Assembly: GCF_950023065.1 (NCBI RefSeq)
Contig: NC_088679.1
Location: forward strand, 49,352,001 to 49,416,000
Reading direction: 5' to 3'
From: Planococcus citri
Lineage: Eukaryota; Arthropoda; Insecta; Hemiptera; Pseudococcidae
DNA: 64,000 nucleotides
Of the stretch, positions 50,177 to 61,720 are shown one piece after another. Position numbers and translations under genes: made by a program. The notes beneath the pieces were generated by a model. That model saw nothing but the letters and a program-made list of their open reading frames with translations, did not search any database and had not been told where the DNA came from. Numbering within the stretch: position 1 is the first letter of the stretch; every line of letters begins with the position of its first letter.

Positions 50177-52292
50177 TTATGCCCAATAAGAGAATCTTCT
50201 CCGATGGCTTTTTTGTTCTCTCATAGCCAAATACTCCTTACGACGAATACTACAACGTAAATCTAATATGTGGTTGACTTTTTGTACAATTTCTTCGGCT
50301 ACAGGCTGCTCTGATTCAAAATCGTGATGTTTGAAATCATTCCAAGATAATAATTCCGAATAGAGGGAACTCGAAGTGGCATCTTGCACAGTAGAACCAT
50401 CATACACAAGACTAAACAAATAATTCAATTATATCAATAAACTACCAACATTAAGAAAAATTGCAGCGAATTTGAATCTTTTCGTACACACCGAAATACT
50501 GCCTTATTGTGGGATTTAGTTTCAGTCAAATCGCAAGCTACGACGTGGTCAAAATCGTACGAAATTGGTTTTCGTTTTGCAAGAAATTTGGTGCTGGTAT
50601 GTTGTTTTACAACTGGATCGATGTCAATTTTTTCACCGGAAATACCTTTAAAAATGATGAAGTTAAGTTATCAACAAATTCCACAGCATTTGTAATGCTA
50701 AATGAATACAGAATATACTAACCTAAATTGACTTCCACTTTCGTTCTAACTTTACTCAACAAGAACACTTTGTAAGATTTATATAAGAGCGCATCGATTC
50801 CAGACATTTGTTCCATATCGTACTGTTTATCATCTGTTCCGTCAACGGTATCTTTAAACAAATGAATTTTTATTGAAATGTGGGCGCATACAAAATAAAT
50901 TGCAATATAAGTTTAAATTGAAGAAAATAACACTCATACCGTATGAACCGTCGCTTTTGTTGTTTTGATAAGGAAAATCTTTCTCGAACGGAACTAGTTG
51001 ACGCCTGAAAATTCGACGCAGAAATTTTATAAACAACCTTCTTTTTTCAAATTGTGTAACAAAAAATGCAAAAGTACCGTTCAGAAAACTTTTCCTCTAA
51101 ATCAATTTCATCAGAAGAACGTTCAATTAAAGCTAACATTCTAAATTCGAATTTAGACACGGTTTCTTTTGGATCTAAACAAGGAAACACTCTGTCCACT
51201 TCGCCATCATCTTCAGCAATATATAACGCATAAAAATCCACTGTATCCCTACAAAATAAACCATTGCGTATTACGAAAAGTTTGTGTCGGTAGTTTTTTC
51301 TTTTTGGAGAATCAGACGAACTTACTTGAACGAATAATCGGAATATTGAAGCGTACATTTCCATAGAATAAATCCTATTAAATCGCTTACTTTTGCACAA
51401 GAAACGACAGAAACGAACATAGGAAAATTACTGTGTTCTGGTTTCAGCATAGTTAGAAAAATTCCATATTTTCGAATAGGTATGCCTACTTGCGCCTGCA
51501 AACAAGTTTTATAATAAAATTGAAATGAGTTTTTGACAACCAACTGATTCATCGCTGTGAAAAAGAAAAATCTTACAGTTCCATCGAATTTAGCGTATTG
51601 TTGGAACGGATTTTTCTGAAGACAGTTGGATTTTTTAAGCTGCTGGGTCAATACGGAAGTTTTTCGAGTACGATTTTCAACCATACCAGGAAGTATTTTT
51701 TCAGTAAACATGTCATTCTTATCTTCCTCTGAAAAATATCAAAAGAAAATGTTAAAATTGTGTTTCGATGTTGCATTTGTACGCAGAATTTGATAAATTA
51801 TTTCTCACCCGATATCAACGCGAACGGTCTAGGTTTTTCCCATTTTATATGGGTTATATTCGCAGCTTCTTTTCGTTCCCGGTCCATTTTCTCTAATCTA
51901 ATAGCTGTATTTGATCGTTGTCTTCGAAGACCAAATTCTAAATCTGTGATTATTACGTAATGGATTGATTAATACAAAATTAGTCATGTTTGTTTTTAAG
52001 AATTTGAAATATGTACCTGAATAGTTGTCAAGAGATTGGGGTAAATCGTCATCTTCGTCGTTTTCCTCTATACCAGGATACTTATACGAGTCCGGGAAGT
52101 TCTTACAGAGATTTTCACTGGCCATGACTACTTCACACATACCTATTGCGTACATGAACAATCTCAGATCAGAAGTACTTTAGCATTAAAACTAAGTTTT
52201 GAATTCAAAAATAATTTACCTGTATCGTCCGATGATATAAATGAATTTCGTATGTGAGATAGTAACCAATGCCGGTTATCGTAAAGAGCCAT
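50177..52292 (-). CDS. Sin1: SIN1 / MAPKAP1, TORC2 subunit (10 exons, 469 aa)
   Basis: SIN1 is a core TORC2 subunit that recruits AGC-kinase substrates such as Akt and can bind membranes through its PH domain. The start MALYDNRHWLLSHIRNSFIS followed by [10 protein letters not shown] matches the conserved SIN1 N-terminus (vertebrate: [20 protein letters not shown]). Further matches are FGLRRQRSNTAIRLEK; the CRIM region (NPFQQYAKFDG, then VSDLIGFILW and ALYIAEDDGEVD, the acidic loop used for substrate binding); and a PH-like C-terminus ending VNHILDLRCSIRRKEYLAMR. Exons on the minus strand: 52292-52220, 52142-52017, 51943-51809, 51728-51577, 51495-51326, 51248-51078, 51004-50940, 50851-50723, 50645-50492, 50411-50177. 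Phases join perfectly (1,410 nt). The vertebrate protein is 522 aa; here the Ras-binding-like middle is short. It is head-to-head with FAM91. Confidence 0.95.
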
Positions 52293-52822
52293 AGTAAAAG
52301 CTGAAGGTAATTTCGACAGATGGGGAAACGTTTTGCTTAATCCGACATTTCTATAAAACTAGCTACTGAGAAACAATGTATGCATATTATATCATCTGTT
52401 TAAAGCAACGACCAGAAGCTTAAATACTCGATTATCCTTCATACTTACTTTCTTTCTGATAAGAAGTTCTCAAAAAAAAAAAGCAAAACCGCCGGAAAAA
52501 AACAAAAGATGTATCTACAAATCATGTTACATTTGACAGACTTTCGTGAACTGAAATTTCAAACTTCTCACAAAATCAGACCACTCATTCTCTTCCAGGC
52601 GGGGAGAAGTATGGTGGGAGTGAAATCTTTATCTCTTTCGCTAAATGAATGATAAAATTGGAATTTACTTTCATATTCATTCATCTGGTTTGGCAGTTTG
52701 GCGAATGAAACGAATACGAATAAAGAAATGATGACAAATCGAGGAAAATTCTATAGAAAAAAGTGAAATTCAAGATTTCATCCGTTCATCGACTACTACC
52801 ATAGCCATTATCCATATTTAAA
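52293..52822. promoter_or_regulatory. Shared divergent promoter region of SIN1 and FAM91
   Basis: The start codons of SIN1 (minus) and FAM91 (plus) are 530 bp apart with no coding sequence between. Both 5' UTRs and both promoters must be here unless upstream untranslated exons exist. No TATA box at a convincing position or CpG-rich stretch was recognised. The call rests on geometry alone. Confidence 0.55.
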
Positions 52823-55800
52823 ATGAATTCCGATGTTCAACTTGCTATTGATAAATGCATCCTTTGGTCAGATCTTCCAATTAATATTAAACAAGTAAGT
52901 TTTAAATGTGAATATATTTTTCGAATCATAGTCCATCCTGAAATAAACACCGATTGAAACTTGAGTAATATTTTATCCCATGTGATGTATTTTTCGATTG
53001 TCCTTATTTTTCAGAGTTTGGGGAATTCTCAAAAAGAATACGAAAAATGTATAATTTCCTACAGTATCAATAATCAACTGCGTTATCGTGAAAACTTGAG
53101 TACGTATCAGTCCCAATTTGCTTGGAATCTGTATAATCCTGATTTATCAATGTTTTGAATGATCAATGTAATATTGACAGTTAATCACTTTCGATTACTC
53201 CTCGTATAGATTCAGATCGTCGTATTGTATTGATATACTTTTGAGAATAATGAAAAATGTGTTTCTGTATATTGCTAGTAATGAATTCTATCCTCTTCAG
53301 TTGCATCTTCTTTGCTGTATGAATTTGATAGTGAACGTAAGTCATGCAGTGATGAGAAGTGTGTTGTGATTTTGCTTGACTGATCATTCGTTTGAAATTC
53401 TCTCTACGTGGTCACATTTGATCGAAAATTATTACGTTTTTTCGTTTTCACGTTTGATAAAATTAACCTAACATCATTTTAATTTTCTTTCATTAATTTA
53501 TAGTATTTATTATTTCAGTCCGGTCCGTGTACAAAGATGAGAAAAAATATTACGAAGAATTGCTCACTTACAGCCAAGATAACTTGATGCTGTATCCGTA
53601 CCATTTAGCTGATGTTATAGTCAAAGGCTTGAGAGTCACACCATTCCAATATTACATATCCATTATCGAATCTATGATAGATCACGATAAAAGTTACGAT
53701 TCCATACCAAATTTCACAGCTATTGATTGTAAGTTGTTTTATGCAATAAAACCGATTCTACAAAGAGTAGGTGTATTAGCAACGCATTATTAATTGTTAC
53801 AGGCTTAAGACTGTTGGGTATTGGACGCAATGAGTACATAGAACTAATGAATCAATGTAGATCAGGAAAAAAACTTTTTAGAAGGAAAAGCATATGTAAA
53901 AATTTACTTCCTGTGAAGCCCGTCGATATTCACATAGAACCGTGGTGGTTAGCTGAAACTGGTTTTATAACTGACGAAGATGTTAAAGTGAGGAAACATC
54001 ACATAATGTATCGTATTTCATTTTCGATCACGTGTCTGAACTGTTGTAATGGAAAATTATGTCCATTTTAGATGGTATCTGAGGCAGAAAAAGCTCTTAT
54101 CGACTCCATTATCGATCATGGCAAACAAAAAGCTGGTCAATTAGACTACAATTTAGTTTGTTCGTTGTATAAGTAAGTATGTGATGTGCTACGTAGTAAT
54201 ACGAGTATCGCTCATTTTTCTGTGCGATTTTATTAAATTGTTTTTTTTTAAAAAATAATTTCATAGGAAAGGTTTGTTATACTTGGAAGTACCTATAGAA
54301 GACGACGATCATATCATTGTTTTAACGTTGGAAGGCTTTGTGATGAATCGTGTGCTTGGAGATTATTTAGAAAAGTTGTTGTACAAAATATTAGTTTCAA
54401 TCGATGAAAGAACATCGGTTGCTGAAGTATGTATTTTTATAATATGTGGATTGGGGAGAAATCATTGCCTCGAGTTTGAATATTTACATGACAATTTTAT
54501 CGAATTCGTAACAGTTGGCGACCCTACTACAAAGGGATATTAAAGCTGTGAAAGATGCTATATCCTTGTTTTGTCGTCTCAATCTTGCCAAGAAAAAAGG
54601 TGTAAATCAAAGTGTGCATTACACTTGGAATGAAGTTACCAGTTCTCCTATTGCTGATTCGAAGTGAGTATGAATTTGCTTGTGTATAGCTCTAGATTGC
54701 CCAGTCTTTATTTACATAATTAAAACTAAACTTGCTGATAATTTTTTTTTTTTGAAATCAAAAAAACCTTGATAATTTTCTTCGGCGGATATATATTAAT
54801 TTACAATTTATTTAATTCAACAGGTTGAAAAATCATATCATAACTGACGATCCGTTGTTGAAAGAACTAAATGATGCCTTAGCCGAAACTAGTTCTTTGT
54901 TTAAAGATGAAGATGAAAATACTAGTAACGTAAATAATTATCAAATAATGGATAGTCCTCCATCGTCACAAAAACGTATAGCTTTTTTCTTCGATTCAAC
55001 ATTAACAGCATTTTTGATGATGGGTAATCTATCTCCTGTAAGTGAAATATTCAATTTTATATTTGAGTTGACAAAGTTATCGGTGTCATGTTCATCATTA
55101 TTTATTTTGTTCATAAACAGGACCTGAAAAAACATGCTGTGAAAATGTTTGAAGCTGGAAAGCTAACCAATGAAGATTTAGACGAATTCTTAAATGAATT
55201 GAAAAATGTTAGCTCAGTTCGCGATGAAAGCGAAGGCGAGGCTAAACGATATTTTGATCACGCTTTGATATTGAGAGAGACAGTTCTGGCATTAAGAAGT
55301 AATTCTACCAAACTGATTGATCTAATAAGATGCGAAAGTTTACAATCATTGGATCAAGAAATTGATAGATTTTTAGAAAAAAATTATTTGTGAGTTTTTT
55401 TCCTAATTTTCAATCGATCTTTGTTTGAATTTGTTTTTGAATTGACTATTTTTTTTTTCAGTTTATTGGTGTCCATGGCTCCTTTGAGCAAGGAAGTCAA
55501 ACCTATAACATGTTCCACATTACCCCATCTAGGACCACCGGATTTGGCCGTGAATTCGATCTGGTTTAAATTATTTTTATATAAAACCGTTGGATGTGGA
55601 CCACCGTCTGTATTGTTTCCTCGTGGTATGATAATTGCATTGAAAATTATTTTTGTTTGGTTTTCGATCCTGTACATTCATATTGTTGAAATTTTTTAGG
55701 TACAAGAGTGAAAAAAATACCAAAAATATTTCGAAATAACTGTGATAAAGTATTGATTACTTCTTGGGGTCATGAACCGGCTAGTCTACCACTTTCAAAC

Positions 55801-57034
55801 ATGCTATATGCATTGAACGATGCGTTACTATATACACCAGTATTGGTGCAAGTGAGCAATTTTTACTTTATAAAATCCTCCTGGAAATGTGTTCTCGATA
55901 TATAATTCATAAATTATTATTTGAATTTCAGAGTCATGGAAAAGATGAACAAATGTTTAGTAATACTTGTGTCCTTTCGTTTCCTTTTAAAGATGACGTC
56001 GTGTCGGAATTTGGTGAGTTAACGGTTTGTTAAAAACAATGGTTGTTCTAGGAAACTAATAATTTGTCTATATACAGAGGTGATAAAATAAAATGTTGAC
56101 CAATGAATTTGATATTTTAAATAGGTATTAAGTGGTCGATGCATAAAGGTATGAGAACACTGAATGATGCTTTCAATCTGAACAATACGTGTGGATATAT
56201 TACCATGTTACGTACTGACAATCATTCAGTCTGTAAACATAGTTCTTCCGATATGAATACAGGTAATTCATAATTGCTAATACATAATGTATGTACTTAT
56301 GCGTCAACATTTGTATCTGATATCAATAAGGAATAATGACTGATTAATTGTTTGTTTCTATAGAAAATACGTCAAAATCAACTTGCGAACATTCCACAGA
56401 TTTGCCATCAAATGGAATCACCAGCGAAGAAAATAAAGTCTTGCTCCAGCAAGAAGTAGATGACAGCAGAAATTTTGTAAAAAGTTCAGAGTCTCCGTTG
56501 CCTGATACTTCAGCAAATTCTAATGATCCGATCGTTACGAAAGCAGAAACTTTCACTCGCAGAGTAAAATTGCCTATTCCATCAGCATCTATGCCTACAA
56601 TAGACGACTGGTGTATATTGGATTGCGTGTTTGGAGTTCCTTTATTTGATAATAAATTAAATAACTCTATATGCAATGCAATAGTCAACGAAGGACTGTG
56701 GCACGAAGACAGGTATTACTTTTGAGTTTTGATATCTCCCACCAAACTGTCAGCTTATTCATCTTCTAATGGAATTTATTTTTAGTTTGGGGAAATTGAT
56801 TCAAGTTAACAAGACACTGGCTTATAATTTAACCGAATTCATTCGTAAGGAACAGGTAAAAATAATGAATTTATTTTTAAAATTGAAGATGATAAAGCCT
56901 ACACGTTTCATTTTCCTCAGCAGGGTTTCGTCAGATATGATGATGAATTACTTCTAAAGGATAACGAAGCACCTTGGCCGGGCTCTAGTCTCATGTTTTA
57001 CGAAGGAAAATTATCATCGTGGGATCAAGAATGA
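52823..57034 (+). CDS. FAM91A1: FAM91 (FAM91A1-like) vesicle-tethering adaptor (16 exons, 837 aa)
   Basis: FAM91A1 works with TBC1D23 and WDR11 in capture of endosome-derived vesicles at the trans-Golgi. Near-identical blocks identify it: QSLGNSQKEYEK, KKYYEELLTYSQDNLMLYPY, LRLLGIGRNEYIELMNQCRS, GLLYLEVPIEDD, EGFVMNRVLGDYLEKLLYKI, KRIAFFFDSTLTAFLMMGNL, GEAKRYFDHALILRETVLAL, RCESL, LLVSMAPL, ITSWGHEP and FGVPLFDNKLN. Length almost equals the human protein (838 aa). Exons: 52823-52894, 53015-53099, 53519-53728, 53803-53987, 54072-54172, 54267-54426, 54515-54663, 54824-55037, 55121-55389, 55462-55625, 55700-55851, 55932-56013, 56125-56262, 56364-56712, 56786-56855, 56921-57034 (2,514 nt). The region encoded by exon 14 (Ser/Thr/Asn rich) is the least conserved. 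The last acceptor is CAGCAG, so one Gln may be optional. AATAAA at 57587-57592 is a likely polyadenylation signal. Confidence 0.97.
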
Positions 57035-58189
57035 ACACTAGTCATCGCATATTTTTACGTTTCGTATTTTCTATTATGTTACCTTGTGTTTTCAATGTTA
57101 TATTTGTACATTCCTCTCAGGATATTGAAATTTTTTTCTATTCATCATTACTTCATTGTGCACACGTAACGATTAATTTTTAAATATGACTTCGAGTATC
57201 ATTCCATATTTTTACTTATTTTATTCCAATTTTCAAACATTTCAGGGCTGATTTGCGTTAGGTATATTTTTATTTTAATGTTCTCGCAACGTTTTGCCGG
57301 AACAGTCGCATTTAACAAATTTATAATAATTTTTTTACATATTCGTAATCCATTTTTTGAAGTTCGTTTTAATTATTTTTTACCTGTCGTATAATATTGA
57401 TCGTTAGTATTTTTTTTTATTCCAAAGTGGGGATCACTTTATTATACGCAATTACTGAAATTTTTCCTTAGTTCCGTCCCGTTATAGTGTGAGTACGAGC
57501 TTGTTTATTGTAAATATTTATATAAAATTATCCTGACTGTATATTGTGTATAATGTATTTCGTTTATTACGGTTTCATTAGCTCGCAATAAAAATGCTAA
57601 TGAAGTAAGTATACCGTTTGCAAAATACACACTCGCTCAGTAAAGTAATGGGCGGTTTTATGGACGTACGTATGTATAATGATATTGTATTTTAAAACAT
57701 TTTTACATTATGGAAAATACGACAAAAATCGTATAAAAAAATCAGTACCGATTTGTTGAAGATTGTAATCAATTTTTTGCGCCGTTTTTCACAGTTCTAG
57801 TTTTACCTTATTCAGTGGGGTTTCACGTATTGTTTACCTACCTATTTATACAGCTGTATTTTCGATTTTACGAAATACACCGTATGCATTTATAAGATGA
57901 GATGATTTTATTTTATTCGATTTTTGATGCATTAATTTTCATTTCGTTCGAAGAAATGAAAATTTTATTCGTAACGGTGGCGGAGTTCACTATGCTTGGT
58001 TGTTATTTTATATCCAGTTTTATTGCGATATGTTTTTTGATTTATGAATTTGAAACATACTTCTTATTACGTAGATCAATGTTATTTCAATTGTAAAAGA
58101 CACGTAACCCATCATGCGTTGAATTCAGTTCGAAAATTTCTTAGTCTACGTTCATTTTTTTCAGCTGCATGTCACACATTTTCTAAAAT
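57035..58189. other. FAM91 3' UTR and spacer
   Basis: AT-rich sequence with AATAAA at 57587-57592, giving a FAM91 3' UTR of roughly 0.6 kb. The remaining 0.6 kb separates it from the next plus-strand gene and should hold that gene's promoter. No coding exon is recognised. Confidence 0.55.
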
Positions 58190-61100
58190 ATGAATCTAAA
58201 TTGTATGCCGTTTTTGTTCCACATAGTTTTCACATTCCATGGTATGTTTCCAGGTGAAAAATTGTCTCTAGTTTCGTTTTATTACGATGTTTTGGGTGAA
58301 TTTGTAATTATCTGCGTAATTTCTATTATACGTACACAGGTGTTTTTGCCTTCGTGAATAATTCTCCAGCAGGTAAGACGTATTTACTTGCGATTTATTC
58401 TATAAAGATAAAGAGCATTCTTCAATATTTATCATAAATCAATTACAGAGGTCAACCGTAGAGTTGAAGAAGAATATCGGTATAGGAGATGCAGTATGTA
58501 TTTTTGTATCTATCTGAAAGTAGGAACCGAGTACATTTCGTTCACCAAACACCCTAAAAATTGTTCGGATACCTACTCGTATTCGTATAATATTTTAGGC
58601 ACACAATTTCAAAATTTGATCCGTTTAAAAATAAGTTAATCTTACATTGAATTGCAGGTAATCGAGAATTATTGTTCAATAATTTCGATTATTTTTACAA
58701 TTTGAGAACCAAGAAAACAGATGACATTAATCGATATCAACCATTACTTTTCGGTAAATAATTCTTCATAATATATATACATAACATTCATAACAAGTAA
58801 TTATGGTTCGAGGAAAGTTGGAGAATGGAAGTAATGTATTCTGCATTTTATTGATTGTACGTTTATCCGAGTAATAGACATGCATCTTTTTATTTAGATA
58901 ACGTTCTGTTTCAAAACTTGTACTCGGCTGAATCCCATCCAAGCTTCAATCCAGTACATTTTTTTGAGCTACAAAATGCTGAATTCTACTTTGAATCGTC
59001 AGGTAGGTTCCACACATTGATGTAATATCAAGACGAAGTACCTAGCTACAACAATAAATCGGTTTCATGAGTTCATATATCCTCTTACAAAAATATTCTA
59101 GGATCAGCTCCGAAAACTCGTGAACAAATATTTACAGATTTTTTTATCAAGTATCATGCGGCATTTGCCTTTTTGCATTTTTGGGTCACCCGTTTTGTTA
59201 TTCAGCATAGTAAGCGAAGATTATAAACAATAGTTTGTAAACATAAAGAGACGTTATTGTTCTCGTTAAAATTGGTATTACCTAATTAAAACTATTTTTT
59301 TGACAGCAATTCCGATAATTCCTGAAGCCTCAAAACATACTGCTCCGGGCTCATTTTTGAAGAAATGCGATGAAATGTTGTTTTATGCTTATTGGATGGT
59401 TAATCTTGGAATTGATAGGCATTTAGACGGTACCTACCTACCTATATTGAAAGCATTATTTTTTTATTGTTAGACTTCGACATATAAAATAATTTATAAT
59501 CAATTTTAGTAGGTATACTTACGCTTATAGACAGTCTATACTTACGCTTCATACAAGTAGTACTTTTCACTATTAGAGCAGAAAAGGTGAAAAAAAAACC
59601 ACATTTATTTAAATACATGCATATGTAGGTATCTACCTATTAGGTAAATGTACATAATCATAAAAGATGAATTACGAACTCAGGTAAGTTCTAAGAAGAA
59701 TACCTACATGAAATATAGCAATGAAATAATAATCAATATTGTTTAAAAAAAATATTAGAAATACCTAAGCTCATAATTGAAATTATCTCTTTTCACTGAA
59801 ATGAACACGGTATTATGAAATTAAATTAGTATATGTACTTAGGGGATACCGGATGGATTTAATATTGATTTAGGTAATTCTTATCTTCACATCAGTCGAA
59901 TAATTTTGTTTTTTGCAACAGCGTTTTATTAAAATACGTGATGTTGGTCTATACCTAAATTTTTCAATTTTTCGTTAAAAACATAGATTACATACATAAG
60001 CGTGGAAATTAGATGAATAGGTCTCAATACCCACATACCGATTTCGTATTCTACGTAGAGCTTTTTAACCGTTCATTTTTCAATTAGATAAATTATAAAT
60101 TTGGTCAGGCAAATGTGTTTTACGAATTTTTGTCATGCGATTATAATGTTATCCTGCTTTTTTACACTTTCATTGATTTTATACGTGATGAGAAAAATGT
60201 CCCGTACAAACTTCATTTTTTCCAAAAATTTCAGGGTAAACATTACGATTTTATTGCATGAAAATGCACGATTATTTATGTTATTTATTCAGTTTCAAGA
60301 AAATTTGCAATTCAAAGTAAAACTGTATGCATAGGAATTAACCCATATTCTTGTTGTTTAATAATTAACCTAGCTATCGAGTTTTAGATTTGTATTTTAA
60401 ATATCAAGGGTTGAATAATAATTTTTTTTTGCAAGTCGAGATTTATGTAGCCTCCTTTTTTTTTTTTTTTTTCTTTCTTTATTTACAGAACTAGATTCCA
60501 AATTGCTCGTGGTTTCGAAAAGTGAGTCTCTATACAGGCCAGCATTTTTTTTTATTTGCGAAAAAATTTAAATCACACGTTTGCATTTTTTATATACCTA
60601 CTCGTATTTTTTCTAGATCGATCTTTTCATAAAGTTATTCCAGCGTTTGAAAATATTGTGAAAACATTAAGAGCCATGATTGAAGTAGAACCATTATCAT
60701 CGTCTTTTAGACAAGAGATCTTCGAATTGACTCAAAAATCGAATCCATTCAATTTGAGACTAAAACGAGTAGAAGTCGGCAAGCAAAATTGGATGAGAAT
60801 AATCCATCACGTTGAAAACAATTTAAAAGAAAATGCATTCGCTTTGCCAGAAATTTTCTTCAAGGACGTATATGAGGATTTTCCTAAGACAATCAGCACA
60901 CATCATCTGAAAGATCCAACGAAATACATGAAATGTAAAAAGAAGTTTAATTTGATGATCTAATTCAATTATTTTCATAGTTATTCACGACTAGCTAAGC
61001 TTACTATTCAACCTCATGTTGGTACATACAAAAATAATGTTCAACTTGAACTTTTTTTTTTCAATTTTTTTCTGACAGATCTTCATTATTATTCATGGTC

Positions 61101-61720
61101 TGCTATTAAAGTAGTCTTAGGCCGAGAATTGCACATCATGGAATCGTTTTTCTATTCTACTCTCACAGGTACCTTACCTACATATTACAATATATACCTA
61201 CGCGTATGTACCATAGACCATAATTTTAGAAAGATTTACCTCAATTTCCATTCTGAACAGTATTATTAATTAGGTACTTACCTACTCTTACTCGACGAAT
61301 GCCTATCTTGAATTTGAATTTACCTATTTTACAGGAGTACCGTATCCTTTGGGAGATTTTTTCATTAAACCGGACTTTTCATTTACAAAAAAATTATGGA
61401 GAAGATTGGAATGTTATTACTCTTTCTGGAATCCCTTTTCTATGATAAAGCCTAACGAGCTTGATGACGATCACTCTTGCGAAGATTTTGATAAAGATTA
61501 TTATTTAAAAAATGCCGAGAGAAGTAATCGAATTTATCTAATTAAAATTTTACGCGAAATAGACAATTTGCGATTTAACTTGTCATCGAAACATCATTTC
61601 ACGGCCGTGGATGCAAAGTTCACGTTGAAAACTTGCATGGAATGTTTTTTCCGATGTTGGTGTTATGGTGGTTTTCGAATGGTTGATGGTAAAAAAATGA
61701 AATCCAACGTAAATGAATGA
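58190..61720 (+). CDS. Unrecognised secreted protein with all-phase-1 introns (11 exons, 462 aa)
   Basis: I do not recognise this family. Exons 58190-58241, 58340-58372, 58449-58493, 58658-58753, 58898-59002, 59102-59209, 59307-59429, 60489-60521, 60617-60934, 61079-61168 and 61335-61720 have consensus GT-AG borders and sum to 1,389 nt in one frame. All ten introns are phase 1. The start MNLNCMPFLFHIVFTFHGVF is a signal peptide, likely cut near residue 20. The mature protein is rich in Phe, Tyr, Lys and Asn. It has eight cysteines, four clustered near the end (TCMECFFRCWCYGG), and no internal membrane helix, so secretion is likely. Charged blocks include RRVEEEYRYRRC and ELDDDHSCEDFDKDYY. The seven internal exons before exon 9 are only 33-123 nt. 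This architecture recalls sternorrhynchan effector ('bicycle') genes, but sequence homology is not shown. If the intron after 60934 is kept, the protein ends early at 60963. The 5' end is supported only by frame and signal-peptide quality. Confidence 0.75.

Noticed and set aside
55384..55677. Minus-strand open frame of 97 codons opposite FAM91
   Set aside because: It is the antisense of exon 10 of FAM91 and its flanking introns; the plus strand has the conserved protein.
56344..56688. Minus-strand open frame of 114 codons opposite FAM91 exon 14
   Set aside because: Antisense shadow of a coding exon.
60101..60334. Open frame of 77 codons inside the long intron of the phase-1 secreted gene
   Set aside because: A phase-1 entry at its internal acceptor (after TTTCAG near 60234) meets a stop at once, and the flanking exons already join in frame.
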